Positions 32,820-42,702 of a DNA stretch of 64,000 bases are shown here, one piece after another. The DNA comes from Paracholeplasma manati. Its GTDB lineage: Bacteria; Bacillota_I; Bacilli_A; Acholeplasmatales; UBA5453. The notes below the pieces were generated by a model that saw only the letters and a program-made list of their open reading frames with translations, ran no database searches and was not told the DNA's origin. Each line of letters begins with the position of its first letter. Position 1 is the first letter of the stretch. Location: positions 310,001-374,000 of the forward strand of contig NZ_JAOVQM010000002.1 of NCBI RefSeq assembly GCF_025742995.1, read 5' to 3'. Made by a program: the position numbers and the translations under genes.

Positions 32820-34481
32820 ATGTTAAAAACCCTCAAAATCGAAAATCTCGCCATCATCGAGGATTTAAGTGTCGACTTCAACCCATCGATGACTGCTTTA
32901 ACGGGTCAAACCGGGGCAGGTAAAAGTTTACTCATCGACTCCTTGAAGTTGTTGTTTGGCGCGAGAGCCGATGCAGACCTCATCCGTTATGGGGCAGACA
33001 ACGCCACCGTTTTGGGTGTTTTTACCGATATTCGAAAGCCTTTAGGGGATTATTTGAAAACCTTGGATATCGATCAAACCACATTAACCATCAAACGAGA
33101 AATCAGTCGAAACAATAAAAATCAAATTACGGTGAATCAAAAAAACATCACCCTATCAGAACTCAAGCGTATCGCGTTTTTCTTAGGCGATATCCATGAA
33201 CAACATGATATATCCAAACTATTGGATCCTAAACTCCAATTGTCCTTGATTGACCAAATGGACCCAGATGGGATTTCACCGTTATTCAATCAATATTTGC
33301 TCACGAAAGAAAACTACTTAACACAACTTAAAAAATACGAACAAGCCAAAAAAGAACAACAATCCAAAACAGAAGCGTTAGAACGACTCAAAGACGAACA
33401 AGATGAACTTAAAAAGTTTGGTTTAAACCTAACGGAAGCGGCTGAACTGGCTGAGAAAATTGAAAAACTATCCCATGAAGAAAAAATCGTCTCCCGTGTA
33501 TCTAGAGCGTATGAGATTTTAGATGAATTGTATCAAAAAGGCGATTTATACGAAGCCGCGGATGCTTTATCGGAAATTAAAGTCTACGATGGTTTGTACG
33601 CGACAGGTAGCGAATCCCTCAAAAATGTGTATTATGAACTCGAAGGTTTAAGAAGTGATCTCAAGAAGAGCTTGGATATATTTGAGTACCGCTCTGAATT
33701 CGAACTCGATCAACTCCAAGAACGTTTGTTCGCGATTCACCAACTCGAAAAGAAATATCGGATGAGCGTAGAAGCACTGATCACTTATTTGAAAGACATC
33801 GAAGAAAAAATCCTCATGACTGAGGACTATGAAGGGTATTTAAAATCACTCAAGGCCGATTTGGATCAAAAACACAAACAAACCTTGGATGCGGGGTTAA
33901 AACTCCACCAAGCCAGAGAAAAACTCGCCAAGAAATTAACCACTGAGATCATCGATGAACTACAATTATTGGATTTAGAAAAAGTCCGTTTTGAGATTGT
34001 TTTTGAAAAACAAGAACCCACCCCAGTATTGTATGAAGATGGTTTAGACATCGTCACTTTTTACATTGGTTTGAACCAAGGAGAACCTCTCAAACCTTTG
34101 TATAAAACCGCGTCTGGTGGGGAACTATCTCGTTTTATGTTGGCGCTAAAAATCATTTTCGCTAAATTCCAATCGTTGGGATTGGTGGTATTTGACGAGA
34201 TTGATATGGGGATTTCTGGAAAGACCGCTTCCAAAGTCGCTACGAGAATTCACGCCCTCAGTGAACACACCCAAGTGTTGACCATCACCCATCTCGCTCA
34301 AGTCGCTGCGAAAGCAGACCATCATTACCACATATTAAAACGAATCAAAGACAATCGAACCGTCACACAAATCGATGTGTTGAATACAGAAAAGCGGATT
34401 GAAATCATCGCCGAGATGTTGTCTGGGGAACGCATGGATGCGTATGCAATACAACATGCGAAAGCATTGCTAGACAAATAA
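32820..34481 (+). CDS. recN: DNA repair protein RecN
   Basis: 553 aa SMC-like ATPase. MLKTLKIENLAIIEDLSVDF, Walker A GQTGAGKS near 36, long coiled coils, signature SGGELSRFMLALK, Walker B LVVFDEIDMGISG and D-loop TITHLAQVAAKAD. It acts at double-strand breaks with RecA. SD AAGGTGA. Last gene of the nusB operon. Confidence 0.95.
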   Translation: MLKTLKIENLAIIEDLSVDFNPSMTALTGQTGAGKSLLIDSLKLLFGARADADLIRYGADNATVLGVFTDIRKPLGDYLKTLDIDQTTLTIKREISRNNKNQITVNQKNITLSELKRIAFFLGDIHEQHDISKLLDPKLQLSLIDQMDPDGISPLFNQYLLTKENYLTQLKKYEQAKKEQQSKTEALERLKDEQDELKKFGLNLTEAAELAEKIEKLSHEEKIVSRVSRAYEILDELYQKGDLYEAADALSEIKVYDGLYATGSESLKNVYYELEGLRSDLKKSLDIFEYRSEFELDQLQERLFAIHQLEKKYRMSVEALITYLKDIEEKILMTEDYEGYLKSLKADLDQKHKQTLDAGLKLHQAREKLAKKLTTEIIDELQLLDLEKVRFEIVFEKQEPTPVLYEDGLDIVTFYIGLNQGEPLKPLYKTASGGELSRFMLALKIIFAKFQSLGLVVFDEIDMGISGKTASKVATRIHALSEHTQVLTITHLAQVAAKADHHYHILKRIKDNRTVTQIDVLNTEKRIEIIAEMLSGERMDAYAIQHAKALLDK

Positions 34482-34485
34482 AAAA

Positions 34486-34499
34486 AGGCCTTCGCCTTC
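34486..34499. terminator. Shared terminator between recN and the small minus-strand gene
   Basis: AAGGC, CTTC, GCCTT hairpin; T-run of seven on the minus strand, a weaker CTCTTATTG on the plus strand. It closes the convergent pair. Confidence 0.7.
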
Positions 34500-34501
34500 T
34501 C

Positions 34502-34690
34502 TTATTGTTTTTCAATCAACATAATTACTAATGCAATAAACGGTAGAATGATCATCCCTAAAACGAGAATAACTACAATCGTTTTACCCCACCAAGTCTT
34601 AAGTGGATTTCTTAGGGTTGGCACTTCAAAAGTGTTTGAATTGGATTCGGGTTTCTTCGTTTTTGGTTTATTTGTTTTATTTTCAGCCAT
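34502..34690 (-). CDS. Small single-pass membrane protein
   Basis: 62 aa from ATG 34690; a GTG at 34699 is inside the SD GAGGTG and is rejected. A lysine/proline-rich cytoplasmic N-terminus (MAENKTNKPKTKKPESNSN) is followed by one long hydrophobic helix (about 36-60). Unidentified; size and layout suggest a membrane-associated regulator or a small structural protein. Confidence 0.6.
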   Translation of the reverse strand: MAENKTNKPKTKKPESNSNTFEVPTLRNPLKTWWGKTIVVILVLGMIILPFIALVIMLIEKQ

Positions 34691-34760
34691 AATTATCACC
34701 TCAACTTGATTTCATCATTATGATTATAATACATAACCCCTGAAAAAGAAAGTGATTTCC

Positions 34761-35939
34761 ATGAAAAGTAGTGTAAGAATCATTTTTCACATCGATTTAA
34801 ATGCGTTTTTCGCATCCGTCGAAATGATTGAAAACCCATCCTTGAAAAATAAAGTTTTCGCTGTTGGTGGCGGCCTTGGATTCAATCGAGGTGGCATTTT
34901 AACCACGGCATCTTATAAAGCGCGTCGATACGGCATCCGAAGTGGGATGACGATTGCGAACGCGCTTCATTTATATCCGAAGCTCATCGTAGTACCGAAC
35001 CGCCATGGTGTGTATCATCAGTACTCGATGAAATTCATCCAATATTTGAAAACCTATACCCACCTCGTCTGGCAAGTTTCGGTCGATGAAGCGTATATGG
35101 ATGTCACCGACATTGAAGGCATTCATCCCTTAGCGCTTGCGAAAAAAATCCAATCCGAATTGGTATCGAAGTACCAACTCCCCTCATCGATTGGCATTGC
35201 ACCGACGCTTTTTCTCGCAAAAATGGGTTCAGACATGAAAAAACCAATGGGGATAACCGTGATAAGAAAACGGGATGTCAAATCAAAAATATACCCGCTA
35301 CCCATCAAAGATATGTATGGGTTAGGCAAGAAGACCTACCCTAAACTAGAAAAGATTGGGATCAATACCATCGCTGATTTTGTAAACCCCGATCATCATT
35401 CAAAAATTTTAGAAGTCATCAGTCAAAAGAGTTATGATGCTTATATATTAGATATTCATGGCTTATCATCGAATAAAGTGGATCCCTACAAGTATGCTTT
35501 ACCTAAAAGCATCTCTAATGAAACCACGTTATCCTTTGATACCGATATGGAAAGTGTCATCAAAGATACATTAATTTCACAATTGAAAGAAGCTTACCCA
35601 CGGATGCTTCATGACCACCTTCAAACCAAAACAGTGGGGATTCGGTTACGTTATCACAATTTTGAAACCACACAAAAAGTGAGAAGCATTGCCAATTATA
35701 CCGATGATTATCAAACCATTCTAGACATCATTCTAGAACTGTTCGAAGCTTTTTATACCGGAAAGCCTGTGCGTTTAATTGGCGTATCCTTGAATAACTT
35801 AAAACCCAAAGACAGCATCGAAAAGCCATTTGATCTTTTTGAATATCAAGCTATGGAAGAAAAAAAAGACCGCATTTCAGAAGCCTTAAAAGCCGTAAAT
35901 GAAAAAATATCGAAAGAAACCAAGGATTCTATCGATTGA
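34761..35939 (+). CDS. dinB: DNA polymerase IV-type Y-family polymerase
   Basis: 392 aa from ATG 34761 (GTG 34752 also in frame). IIFHIDLNAFFASVEMIENP holds the first catalytic Asp; VSVDEAYMDVTD near 107 holds the Asp-Glu pair. A helix-hairpin-helix region (MYGLGKKTYPKLEKIGINTI) and little-finger domain follow. Error-prone translesion synthesis. The C-terminus lacks a recognisable beta-clamp-binding peptide at the very end, though one could lie in DSIEKPFDLFEYQ. Confidence 0.9.
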   Translation: MKSSVRIIFHIDLNAFFASVEMIENPSLKNKVFAVGGGLGFNRGGILTTASYKARRYGIRSGMTIANALHLYPKLIVVPNRHGVYHQYSMKFIQYLKTYTHLVWQVSVDEAYMDVTDIEGIHPLALAKKIQSELVSKYQLPSSIGIAPTLFLAKMGSDMKKPMGITVIRKRDVKSKIYPLPIKDMYGLGKKTYPKLEKIGINTIADFVNPDHHSKILEVISQKSYDAYILDIHGLSSNKVDPYKYALPKSISNETTLSFDTDMESVIKDTLISQLKEAYPRMLHDHLQTKTVGIRLRYHNFETTQKVRSIANYTDDYQTILDIILELFEAFYTGKPVRLIGVSLNNLKPKDSIEKPFDLFEYQAMEEKKDRISEALKAVNEKISKETKDSID

Positions 35940-35982
35940 TAATATAAAAAAAGTATATAATAGAACCTAAAGGGGTGAATCT

Positions 35983-38184
35983 ATGATTCGATTAGAAGGC
36001 GTATCCAAGTATTACAATACCGATAATAATGTCGTCTTAGGGTTAAGACGCGTCAACTTAGAGTTTAAACTAGGCGAATTTGTCGCGATTACTGGGGAAT
36101 CAGGTAGTGGTAAATCCACACTACTCAATGTCATATCCGGTTTAGATAAATACGATGAAGGTGAACTGTATGTCAACGGTGAAGAAACCAGTTATTACTC
36201 TGTTGAAGAGTTTGAACAATACCGTAAACAATACATCGGATTTGTTTTTCAGAACTACAACATCATCGACTCCTATACCGTTTATCAAAATGTGATGGCT
36301 GCTTTGATGATTCAAGGCTATGACCCTGAAAAAAGAAAAGCACGTGCATTAGAACTCATTGAGCGGGTGGGTTTAACTTCCCATAAAAACCACCGTGCAT
36401 CGAAACTATCGGGCGGTCAAAAACAAAGAGCGGTCATCGCGAGAGCGCTCGCGAAGGATTGTCCTGTCATTGTTGCAGACGAACCGACGGGTAACTTAGA
36501 TAGTGAGACCGGTAAGAAAATATTAGAATTGTTAAAAGAAGTATCCAAAGACAAATTGGTTCTAATCGTTACCCATAACTATGAACAAGTCGAACCTTAC
36601 GCCACCCGTAAAATTCGTATGTTTGATGGTGAAGTGGTTGAGGATAAACCCATTAAATCGGTTACACCTTACGAAGCGAAACCAACCATATCTTCAAAAA
36701 ACATCAGTCCTTTAGATGTGTTGAAATTGGCCTTTGTCTCGCTCTTTAGTGTGCCTAAGAAAACATTTTTAGTGTTCATTACGTTAATGTTCGCATTTAC
36801 GGCCATCGCTTCGATTTATAGTTTGAATGAATGGGTGAAGAATTTAGGCAGTATCAATAATTATAATCCTGTATTTCGTTCTAACTTTGAAGGTCGAATC
36901 GTCGTCACGAAAGCAGATGAATCTGCGTTTACTCAAACCGAACTGAACGACTTACTCAATAAGAGTAAAGTCCAATCCATCATTCATAACGACATACTTT
37001 TAGATCAAGAGTTTCAAGTCAGTTCGAATGGGATGTTCACCTATGGTACCTTAAGACCTTATTTTGGGCAGTCTTTACCTTTAGAAGAAGGCAGAATGCC
37101 AGAAGCGATGAATGAAATCGTATTGTACCCTAACTATTATGGTGAGTTTTACCGCGTTGGTGATGTCATTGATTTATCTTACGCGATGAACAATCGAGAT
37201 GGGTTCTATCTTAACCCAGCGACATCCTATGAAATGACTGTGGTCGGTTTATTGAAAGAGTCCTATTACAATTACGTTGGGGTAGTTCACCCAAGTTTCT
37301 TCAATCAAGGTATCACCAACACCTACAATCAAAATAACTTGATGCCTGCTTACGCCATTCATCAAAACATGCTCATTACTGTGAATAAATCGACCGATAA
37401 TAGTCAAGTATTGGGGCTTATGAAAAATTATATTTTCATTGATGATACATTGCCAGATGGACAAGTGATTTTATCCAAATCATTTTATGACATATTGATC
37501 GCTGAGTACACCACTTTAGCAAACCTTCAGGCTCAAACCTTTAAATTGACCAAACCAGCCATTAAGTATTCACCGTTAAAAACAGTCGATATCCAAATCA
37601 TTGGTGAAAAAGATGGCGATGTTTGGGCACAAGAAGTTTACATCAACAAACAAACCTACATGGACTTGTTCTATGAAGGCCCATATCAAATTACTTTATT
37701 GACGAATGACACATTCGATGCGAGACAAGTGATGAATGGTTTAGGTTCGAATTACGTATCCGTTCATCCGTTTGAGTATGTCGGTTACGACTATGGCATC
37801 GGGTTAGGCGGTTTGATTGGATTCGTCTATTTCTTGGTCGGTGGATTCATTTACATTATCCTCAACCTCGTCATTAAATCCATCATCCAATCTAGACGTA
37901 AAGACTTCGTGATATTCCGTTCGATCGGTGCGTCTAAATCTGACTTGAGAAAACTATTATCCATTGAACAAGCCTTATTCAATACCTTTGGATTTGTGTT
38001 ATCCTTTATCCCACTCATCCTAATGAATATATACATACCACAGTTCAAGGTTATGAGATACATTCCAATCCTCATGTATGGGGTATTCTTCCTCATATTC
38101 TTACTGGTATTGTTAAGTATTAATGCGAAATTCGCCAACAAATTGTTTGGTAAGAGTGTCATCACGACACTGAAGAGTGAGTAG
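35983..38184 (+). CDS. MacB-like ABC exporter, fused ATPase-permease (first of pair)
   Basis: 733 aa. Residues 1-220: ABC ATPase with GESGSGKST, LSGGQKQRAVIARAL and VIVADEPTGNLDSETG (LolD/MacB class). One helix at about 247-268, a large extracytoplasmic domain (about 270-600), then three helices in an FtsX-like C-terminus (GLIGFVYFLVGGF...; FRSIGASKSDLRKLL). The fusion of ATPase before permease is the MacB order. These act as mechanotransmission-type exporters or lipoprotein/peptide resistance systems. Substrate unknown. Nine bp from its paralogue. Confidence 0.85.
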   Translation: MIRLEGVSKYYNTDNNVVLGLRRVNLEFKLGEFVAITGESGSGKSTLLNVISGLDKYDEGELYVNGEETSYYSVEEFEQYRKQYIGFVFQNYNIIDSYTVYQNVMAALMIQGYDPEKRKARALELIERVGLTSHKNHRASKLSGGQKQRAVIARALAKDCPVIVADEPTGNLDSETGKKILELLKEVSKDKLVLIVTHNYEQVEPYATRKIRMFDGEVVEDKPIKSVTPYEAKPTISSKNISPLDVLKLAFVSLFSVPKKTFLVFITLMFAFTAIASIYSLNEWVKNLGSINNYNPVFRSNFEGRIVVTKADESAFTQTELNDLLNKSKVQSIIHNDILLDQEFQVSSNGMFTYGTLRPYFGQSLPLEEGRMPEAMNEIVLYPNYYGEFYRVGDVIDLSYAMNNRDGFYLNPATSYEMTVVGLLKESYYNYVGVVHPSFFNQGITNTYNQNNLMPAYAIHQNMLITVNKSTDNSQVLGLMKNYIFIDDTLPDGQVILSKSFYDILIAEYTTLANLQAQTFKLTKPAIKYSPLKTVDIQIIGEKDGDVWAQEVYINKQTYMDLFYEGPYQITLLTNDTFDARQVMNGLGSNYVSVHPFEYVGYDYGIGLGGLIGFVYFLVGGFIYIILNLVIKSIIQSRRKDFVIFRSIGASKSDLRKLLSIEQALFNTFGFVLSFIPLILMNIYIPQFKVMRYIPILMYGVFFLIFLLVLLSINAKFANKLFGKSVITTLKSE

Positions 38185-38192
38185 GTGAGACC

Positions 38193-40406
38193 ATGATTAA
38201 AGCGAATAAAATAGACAAATTTTTCAATCGTGGTAAACGGAATGAAATCCACGTCATCAATCAAATCTCTGTCGATTTACCAGACCATGGGTTGGTGGTA
38301 TTGTTTGGACCTTCTGGTTCTGGGAAAACCACGCTACTCAATGTATTAGGGGGTCTAGATCGCGCCAAAGGTGAAATCCAATTCAATGATGTGTCATTGC
38401 ATGGGTATTCCATGGCACAATGGGATAAAATCCGTAATCGTCATATCGGCTATATTTTCCAAAACTATATGTTATTGGAAAATATTTCGATTCATGAAAA
38501 TATCCAGTTAACGCTCAATATGATTGGCATTACCGATAAGGATGAAATCAACAAACGCGTTGAGTACTTGTTGGAAAAAGTAGGGTTAAAAAACTATAAG
38601 AAACGTAAAGCTGGTTTGTTATCGGGTGGTCAACAACAAAGGGTAGCCATCGCACGTGCTTTGGCTAAAAATCCAGATGTCATCATCGCGGATGAACCTA
38701 CCGGGAATCTCGATTCGAAAAATACCGTTGAAATCATGAACATCATTAAAACCATCTCCAAAGAAAAGTTGGTTTTACTCGTGACACACGAACGTGAACT
38801 CGCCACTTTCTACGCTGACCGTATCATTGAACTCAAAGATGGCCAAATCGTTAGTGATACCAAAAACAGTAACGAATCTGGTAGTTTAGACTTAAAACAC
38901 GATACCGATATTTATTTAAAAGATATGACCGCGATGAATTTATCCAGCGAAGCACTCGATGTTTCATTATATACGGATAAACCAGTCGATCAAATCAAAC
39001 TTAAATTGGTGTTAAAGAATGGTACACTCTATTTGGACATCGATCAAAAACACGCACAAAAAGTGAACCTATTAACCGATAAGAGCGAAGTCAAATTGAT
39101 CGATGACCACTATAAAGACTTTGATAAAGGGATGGTTGATAATCTTGATTCATTTCAATTTGGATCCATTATCGATGAATCCAAGGTAGAAAAATCACAA
39201 CCAGTCATCACGTGGAAACACGCCTTTAGATTGGCTTTTAATAAAGTCATCAATTCTACCACCAAACGAAAATTCCTATTTTTAGGGTTTATCTTGGCTG
39301 GGTTCTTGTTGTTGATTGCGTTCGGATTTGTTTCTCGCATGCTTATTTTGGATGAAACCTTGTTCATGCCATACGATAAAAACTATGTGCTTGTGAATAA
39401 TATTGCCAATCGAAATGAACTGGACAGTATCATCAACGATGAACATACCCTATATGTATCCTATCGACCAAATTATAACGTCGAATTTGAATTGCCAATT
39501 TACTATCAAGAATCCTATAGTTTAACCAGTTATCTTCAAACGGATTTCTTAAGTGTGGTTCAAAACGGCGATATTATCCATGGTCGTTCCATCGAAAATG
39601 ATGGTGAAGTCTTGTTGGATTATAAGATGTTTGAGGGTGAATATAACGAACTCAATCAAGTTCTGAGGGCGTATGGGGTTTCCACACCAACCGAACTATT
39701 GAATCAAAAAATCTACTTAAATCAAAAAGAATTTGTATTGGTTGGTTTTGTTGACCGTGGATATAACGCAGTGATTATGCAAGAAATTGATTTTTATCGC
39801 AGTATCAATCCAAACCCTGGAACCAAAACATTGGCTGTGCTTCAAGATGAATTTTTTGATACAGTGACGTATCCTGTGTTTGATGATATATATGTGTTAT
39901 CTTCTAATCCAGCCCAAAGTGTAAAAAACATTGGTAATATTTCAGCCAACATCGATGTGTCACACCCGTATTTAGAATATCGTGATAACTATATCACCAA
40001 TATGGCATTGGTGTATAGCTTCTTATGGGTATTCTCACTGGTCATCGTGATCATCACACTGATTGCGTTATTCTTCGTACTTCGCGCATCACTCGCTGAA
40101 CGTATCAATGAGATTGCGGTATTTAGAGCGCTGGGTGTCAGAAGAATTGACATTACAAAAACATTTATGGTTGAAATTTTTGTCATAACAACGGTATCAT
40201 TCATCGTTGGATATATCTTTGGTATGTATTATTTCACCAATATGAATACCGCTTTGTATGACAGTAACTTGATCATATTCCCACCATTATTCATGGTACT
40301 GGGTGGGCTATTCATTTATGGCATGAGCCAATTGATTGGACTCATTCCAGTATGGGGCTTGTTGAGTAAAACACCAGCCCAAATCATGAGTTCATACGAT
40401 CTATAA
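38193..40406 (+). CDS. MacB-like ABC exporter, fused ATPase-permease (second of pair)
   Basis: 737 aa, same plan as its neighbour: [39 protein letters not shown], then a longer insertion (about 225-345), one helix (about 363-388), an extracytoplasmic domain and three C-terminal helices with FRALGVRRIDITKTFMVEI. The two adjacent full-length paralogues probably pair as a heterodimer, since a MacB-type transporter needs two copies. The terminator follows the stop. Confidence 0.85.
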   Translation: MIKANKIDKFFNRGKRNEIHVINQISVDLPDHGLVVLFGPSGSGKTTLLNVLGGLDRAKGEIQFNDVSLHGYSMAQWDKIRNRHIGYIFQNYMLLENISIHENIQLTLNMIGITDKDEINKRVEYLLEKVGLKNYKKRKAGLLSGGQQQRVAIARALAKNPDVIIADEPTGNLDSKNTVEIMNIIKTISKEKLVLLVTHERELATFYADRIIELKDGQIVSDTKNSNESGSLDLKHDTDIYLKDMTAMNLSSEALDVSLYTDKPVDQIKLKLVLKNGTLYLDIDQKHAQKVNLLTDKSEVKLIDDHYKDFDKGMVDNLDSFQFGSIIDESKVEKSQPVITWKHAFRLAFNKVINSTTKRKFLFLGFILAGFLLLIAFGFVSRMLILDETLFMPYDKNYVLVNNIANRNELDSIINDEHTLYVSYRPNYNVEFELPIYYQESYSLTSYLQTDFLSVVQNGDIIHGRSIENDGEVLLDYKMFEGEYNELNQVLRAYGVSTPTELLNQKIYLNQKEFVLVGFVDRGYNAVIMQEIDFYRSINPNPGTKTLAVLQDEFFDTVTYPVFDDIYVLSSNPAQSVKNIGNISANIDVSHPYLEYRDNYITNMALVYSFLWVFSLVIVIITLIALFFVLRASLAERINEIAVFRALGVRRIDITKTFMVEIFVITTVSFIVGYIFGMYYFTNMNTALYDSNLIIFPPLFMVLGGLFIYGMSQLIGLIPVWGLLSKTPAQIMSSYDL

Positions 40407-40408
40407 AA

Positions 40409-40431
40409 AAAACCAAGTTGGACTTGGTTTT
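40409..40431. terminator. Bidirectional terminator between the ABC pair and ispH
   Basis: AAAACCAAGT, TGG, ACTTGGTTTT: a 10-bp stem with A/T tails on both strands. It overlaps the ispH stop codon. Confidence 0.85.
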
Positions 40432-41362
40432 AGGCGAGTATGTCTAAATAAGTTAAGGAAGAAACGTGCTCCCACGTTTCTTTTTTGTCATAATCAAACT
40501 GTTTTAAATAAGCGATGACTTCATTGGTAACTTTGGTCGGGGTGGATGCGCCTGAGGTTACGGAAATACTATTTATCCCTTTGAACCATTCAGGGTCAAT
40601 GTCCGTGATGCCCTCAACTCGATAACTCGGAATATGTCTTTCATGTTGAGAAACAAAAGCCAATTTGTTGGAGTTGCTGGATAAACTGTCTCCCACCACA
40701 ATACATAAGTCAACAGGGGCTTGTTCAATCACCGCTTGTTGTCTTGTCGTGGTTGCGTCACAAATATCATCATCAAATAACAAATCAGGGTATTTCACTT
40801 TTAAGACGTTTAAGACCACATCGATATCGTATCGAGATAAGGTGGTTTGATTGGTGACAAACAAAGGTTTATCAGGATATTTTTGAATAAAGTTGAGTGC
40901 ATCGACCGCACTGGTTAGAAATGATATGTCGTTTGAAATCCCTAAGATGCCTTCGGGTTCAGGGTGGTTTTTATGACCGATATAAGCGACTTCATACCCT
41001 AAGCTTAAATGATTTTTCACAGCGTCGTGGACTTTACTCACATCTTTACAGGTGGCATTCACAATCGTAAGTCCTTTTTGTTGGGCTTTTTGGATGACTT
41101 GATCAGATACACCGTGGGCAGTCATAATGACTGTGCCACTGTGAATGTCATCCAACAGTTCGAGTCTGGTTTTGAGTGGGTTATCTAAAGAAATGACACC
41201 GAAATGTCTAAACGCTTCGGTAATCTTTTTATTGTGAACAATTAAACCTAAAATATGGATGGGTCTGGGGTAGTTATCGTCTTCAATGGTTTTTTTAACC
41301 ATATGGAGTGCTTTCGCAACCCCGTGACAGTAACCCCTAGGGCGTAAATCAATGACTTTCAT
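40430..41362 (-). CDS. ispH: 4-hydroxy-3-methylbut-2-enyl diphosphate reductase
   Basis: 310 aa from ATG 41362 (SD AGGTGAT; the open frame begins at 41392). Fe-S enzyme of the last MEP step, giving IPP and DMAPP. The three cluster cysteines are seen in RGYCHGV, VNATCKDV and DDICDATTTRQ; TAHGVSD and GHKNHPEPEGI are family motifs. It lies divergent from a CshB-like helicase followed by nfo; ispH, cshB and nfo are also neighbours in Bacillus. Confidence 0.94.
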   Translation of the reverse strand: MKVIDLRPRGYCHGVAKALHMVKKTIEDDNYPRPIHILGLIVHNKKITEAFRHFGVISLDNPLKTRLELLDDIHSGTVIMTAHGVSDQVIQKAQQKGLTIVNATCKDVSKVHDAVKNHLSLGYEVAYIGHKNHPEPEGILGISNDISFLTSAVDALNFIQKYPDKPLFVTNQTTLSRYDIDVVLNVLKVKYPDLLFDDDICDATTTRQQAVIEQAPVDLCIVVGDSLSSNSNKLAFVSQHERHIPSYRVEGITDIDPEWFKGINSISVTSGASTPTKVTNEVIAYLKQFDYDKKETWEHVSSLTYLDILA

Positions 41363-41457
41363 GGTATCACCTGAATTCATTATAACAAACAAGCCAGTTA
41401 AATTCTAATATTAGGTTATATGGACAAAATAGAGTATAATAGAACCGGTGATTTTTT

Positions 41458-42702
41458 ATGTTTAAAACAAGTATACAAGAAAAAATAAATGCATTGGGAT
41501 ACAAGACCTTTACACCGATTCAAGAAGCGGTGTTTAAAGCGTACCCTAAAGAACAACACATCATTGGATTGGCACCGACAGGCACAGGGAAAACCCATGC
41601 TTATTTGATCCCAATCGTCAATGAATTGGATTTAAATTATGAAGCCGTTCAAGCGGTTATTTGTGTACCAACCAATGAGTTGGTCGCACAAGTCGAAAAC
41701 ATGTTAAAAAGTGTCAATATTGGGTTTTCAGTCAAGGCGTTTACGACCTCTAAAGACCGTTTAAGAGAACTTGACGCTTTATCCAAAAAACAACCACAAA
41801 TCGTAATTTCTACCCCAGGTCGTCTGGAAGACTACGCCATCAAGGAAGGCAAATTGAAAATTCATACCGCCAAGGTATTCGTTTTAGATGAAGCCGATAT
41901 GATGCTCGATATGGACTTCATGACCACCTTAGACCGTGTATTTTACGCCGTTAGGGATGCGAAAATGTTGTTATTTTCCGCTACCCTACCAGAGGGATTG
42001 ACCAAATGGATCGATACCTATTTTGGAAAAGCATTCAAAATCGATTTAAAAGACCCTTCGGTTTTAAAAATAACCCACGGTTTGGTCTATACCCGATTTG
42101 AAACCAGAGATCATGACTTTAAGCGATTGGTTAAAACCATCAACCCATTCTTATGCATGGTATTCGTTTCTAAAAAAGAACAAGTTGACCATGTGTATCA
42201 ACAACTGATGGATGTTGGAATCAAAGCGATTCGTATCTCAGGCGATACACCACCTAGAGAACGTAAAACCATTTTAGATGACATCAAACAATTGAAGTAT
42301 ACCTATATTGTATCTTCGGATTTAGGTAGTAGAGGGTTGGATATCATTGGGGTATCTCATGTCATTCACTATGAACTGCCTTACCATTTAGAATATTATA
42401 TCCACCGTTCAGGTCGAACCGGTAGAGCCAATCAAACCGGGGTTTCCTTAGCACTCGTGACCAATGAAAATTCGCGCAAGATTGAAAACTTGGTGAAACG
42501 TGGCATTACATTCCAACGATTCCAAATCGATGGAGAAACGTTGGTACCGGTGATCAAGAAAGCCAAAAGCAATCTATCAGAAGAAGAACTACAAGCCATT
42601 CGTAAAGTTAAGAAACCAACCAAAGTCTCCCCAAACTATAAAAAGAAAAATAAAAAATTAGTCAAAAAAGCACGAAACGCTGTGCGATTTGGAGGTAAAT
42701 AA
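41458..42702 (+). CDS. DEAD-box RNA helicase, CshB-like
   Basis: 414 aa. Q motif FTPIQEAVFK, motif I APTGTGKT, motif II LDEADMMLD, motif III FSATLP, GSRGLDI and motif VI HRSGRTGR, then a lysine-rich tail (SPNYKKKNKKLVKKARN) that fits RNA binding. The setting between ispH and nfo matches Bacillus cshB, a helicase of RNA cold adaptation and ribosome assembly. The stop overlaps the nfo start as TAATG. TATAAT at 41435 lies upstream. Confidence 0.9.
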   Translation: MFKTSIQEKINALGYKTFTPIQEAVFKAYPKEQHIIGLAPTGTGKTHAYLIPIVNELDLNYEAVQAVICVPTNELVAQVENMLKSVNIGFSVKAFTTSKDRLRELDALSKKQPQIVISTPGRLEDYAIKEGKLKIHTAKVFVLDEADMMLDMDFMTTLDRVFYAVRDAKMLLFSATLPEGLTKWIDTYFGKAFKIDLKDPSVLKITHGLVYTRFETRDHDFKRLVKTINPFLCMVFVSKKEQVDHVYQQLMDVGIKAIRISGDTPPRERKTILDDIKQLKYTYIVSSDLGSRGLDIIGVSHVIHYELPYHLEYYIHRSGRTGRANQTGVSLALVTNENSRKIENLVKRGITFQRFQIDGETLVPVIKKAKSNLSEEELQAIRKVKKPTKVSPNYKKKNKKLVKKARNAVRFGGK

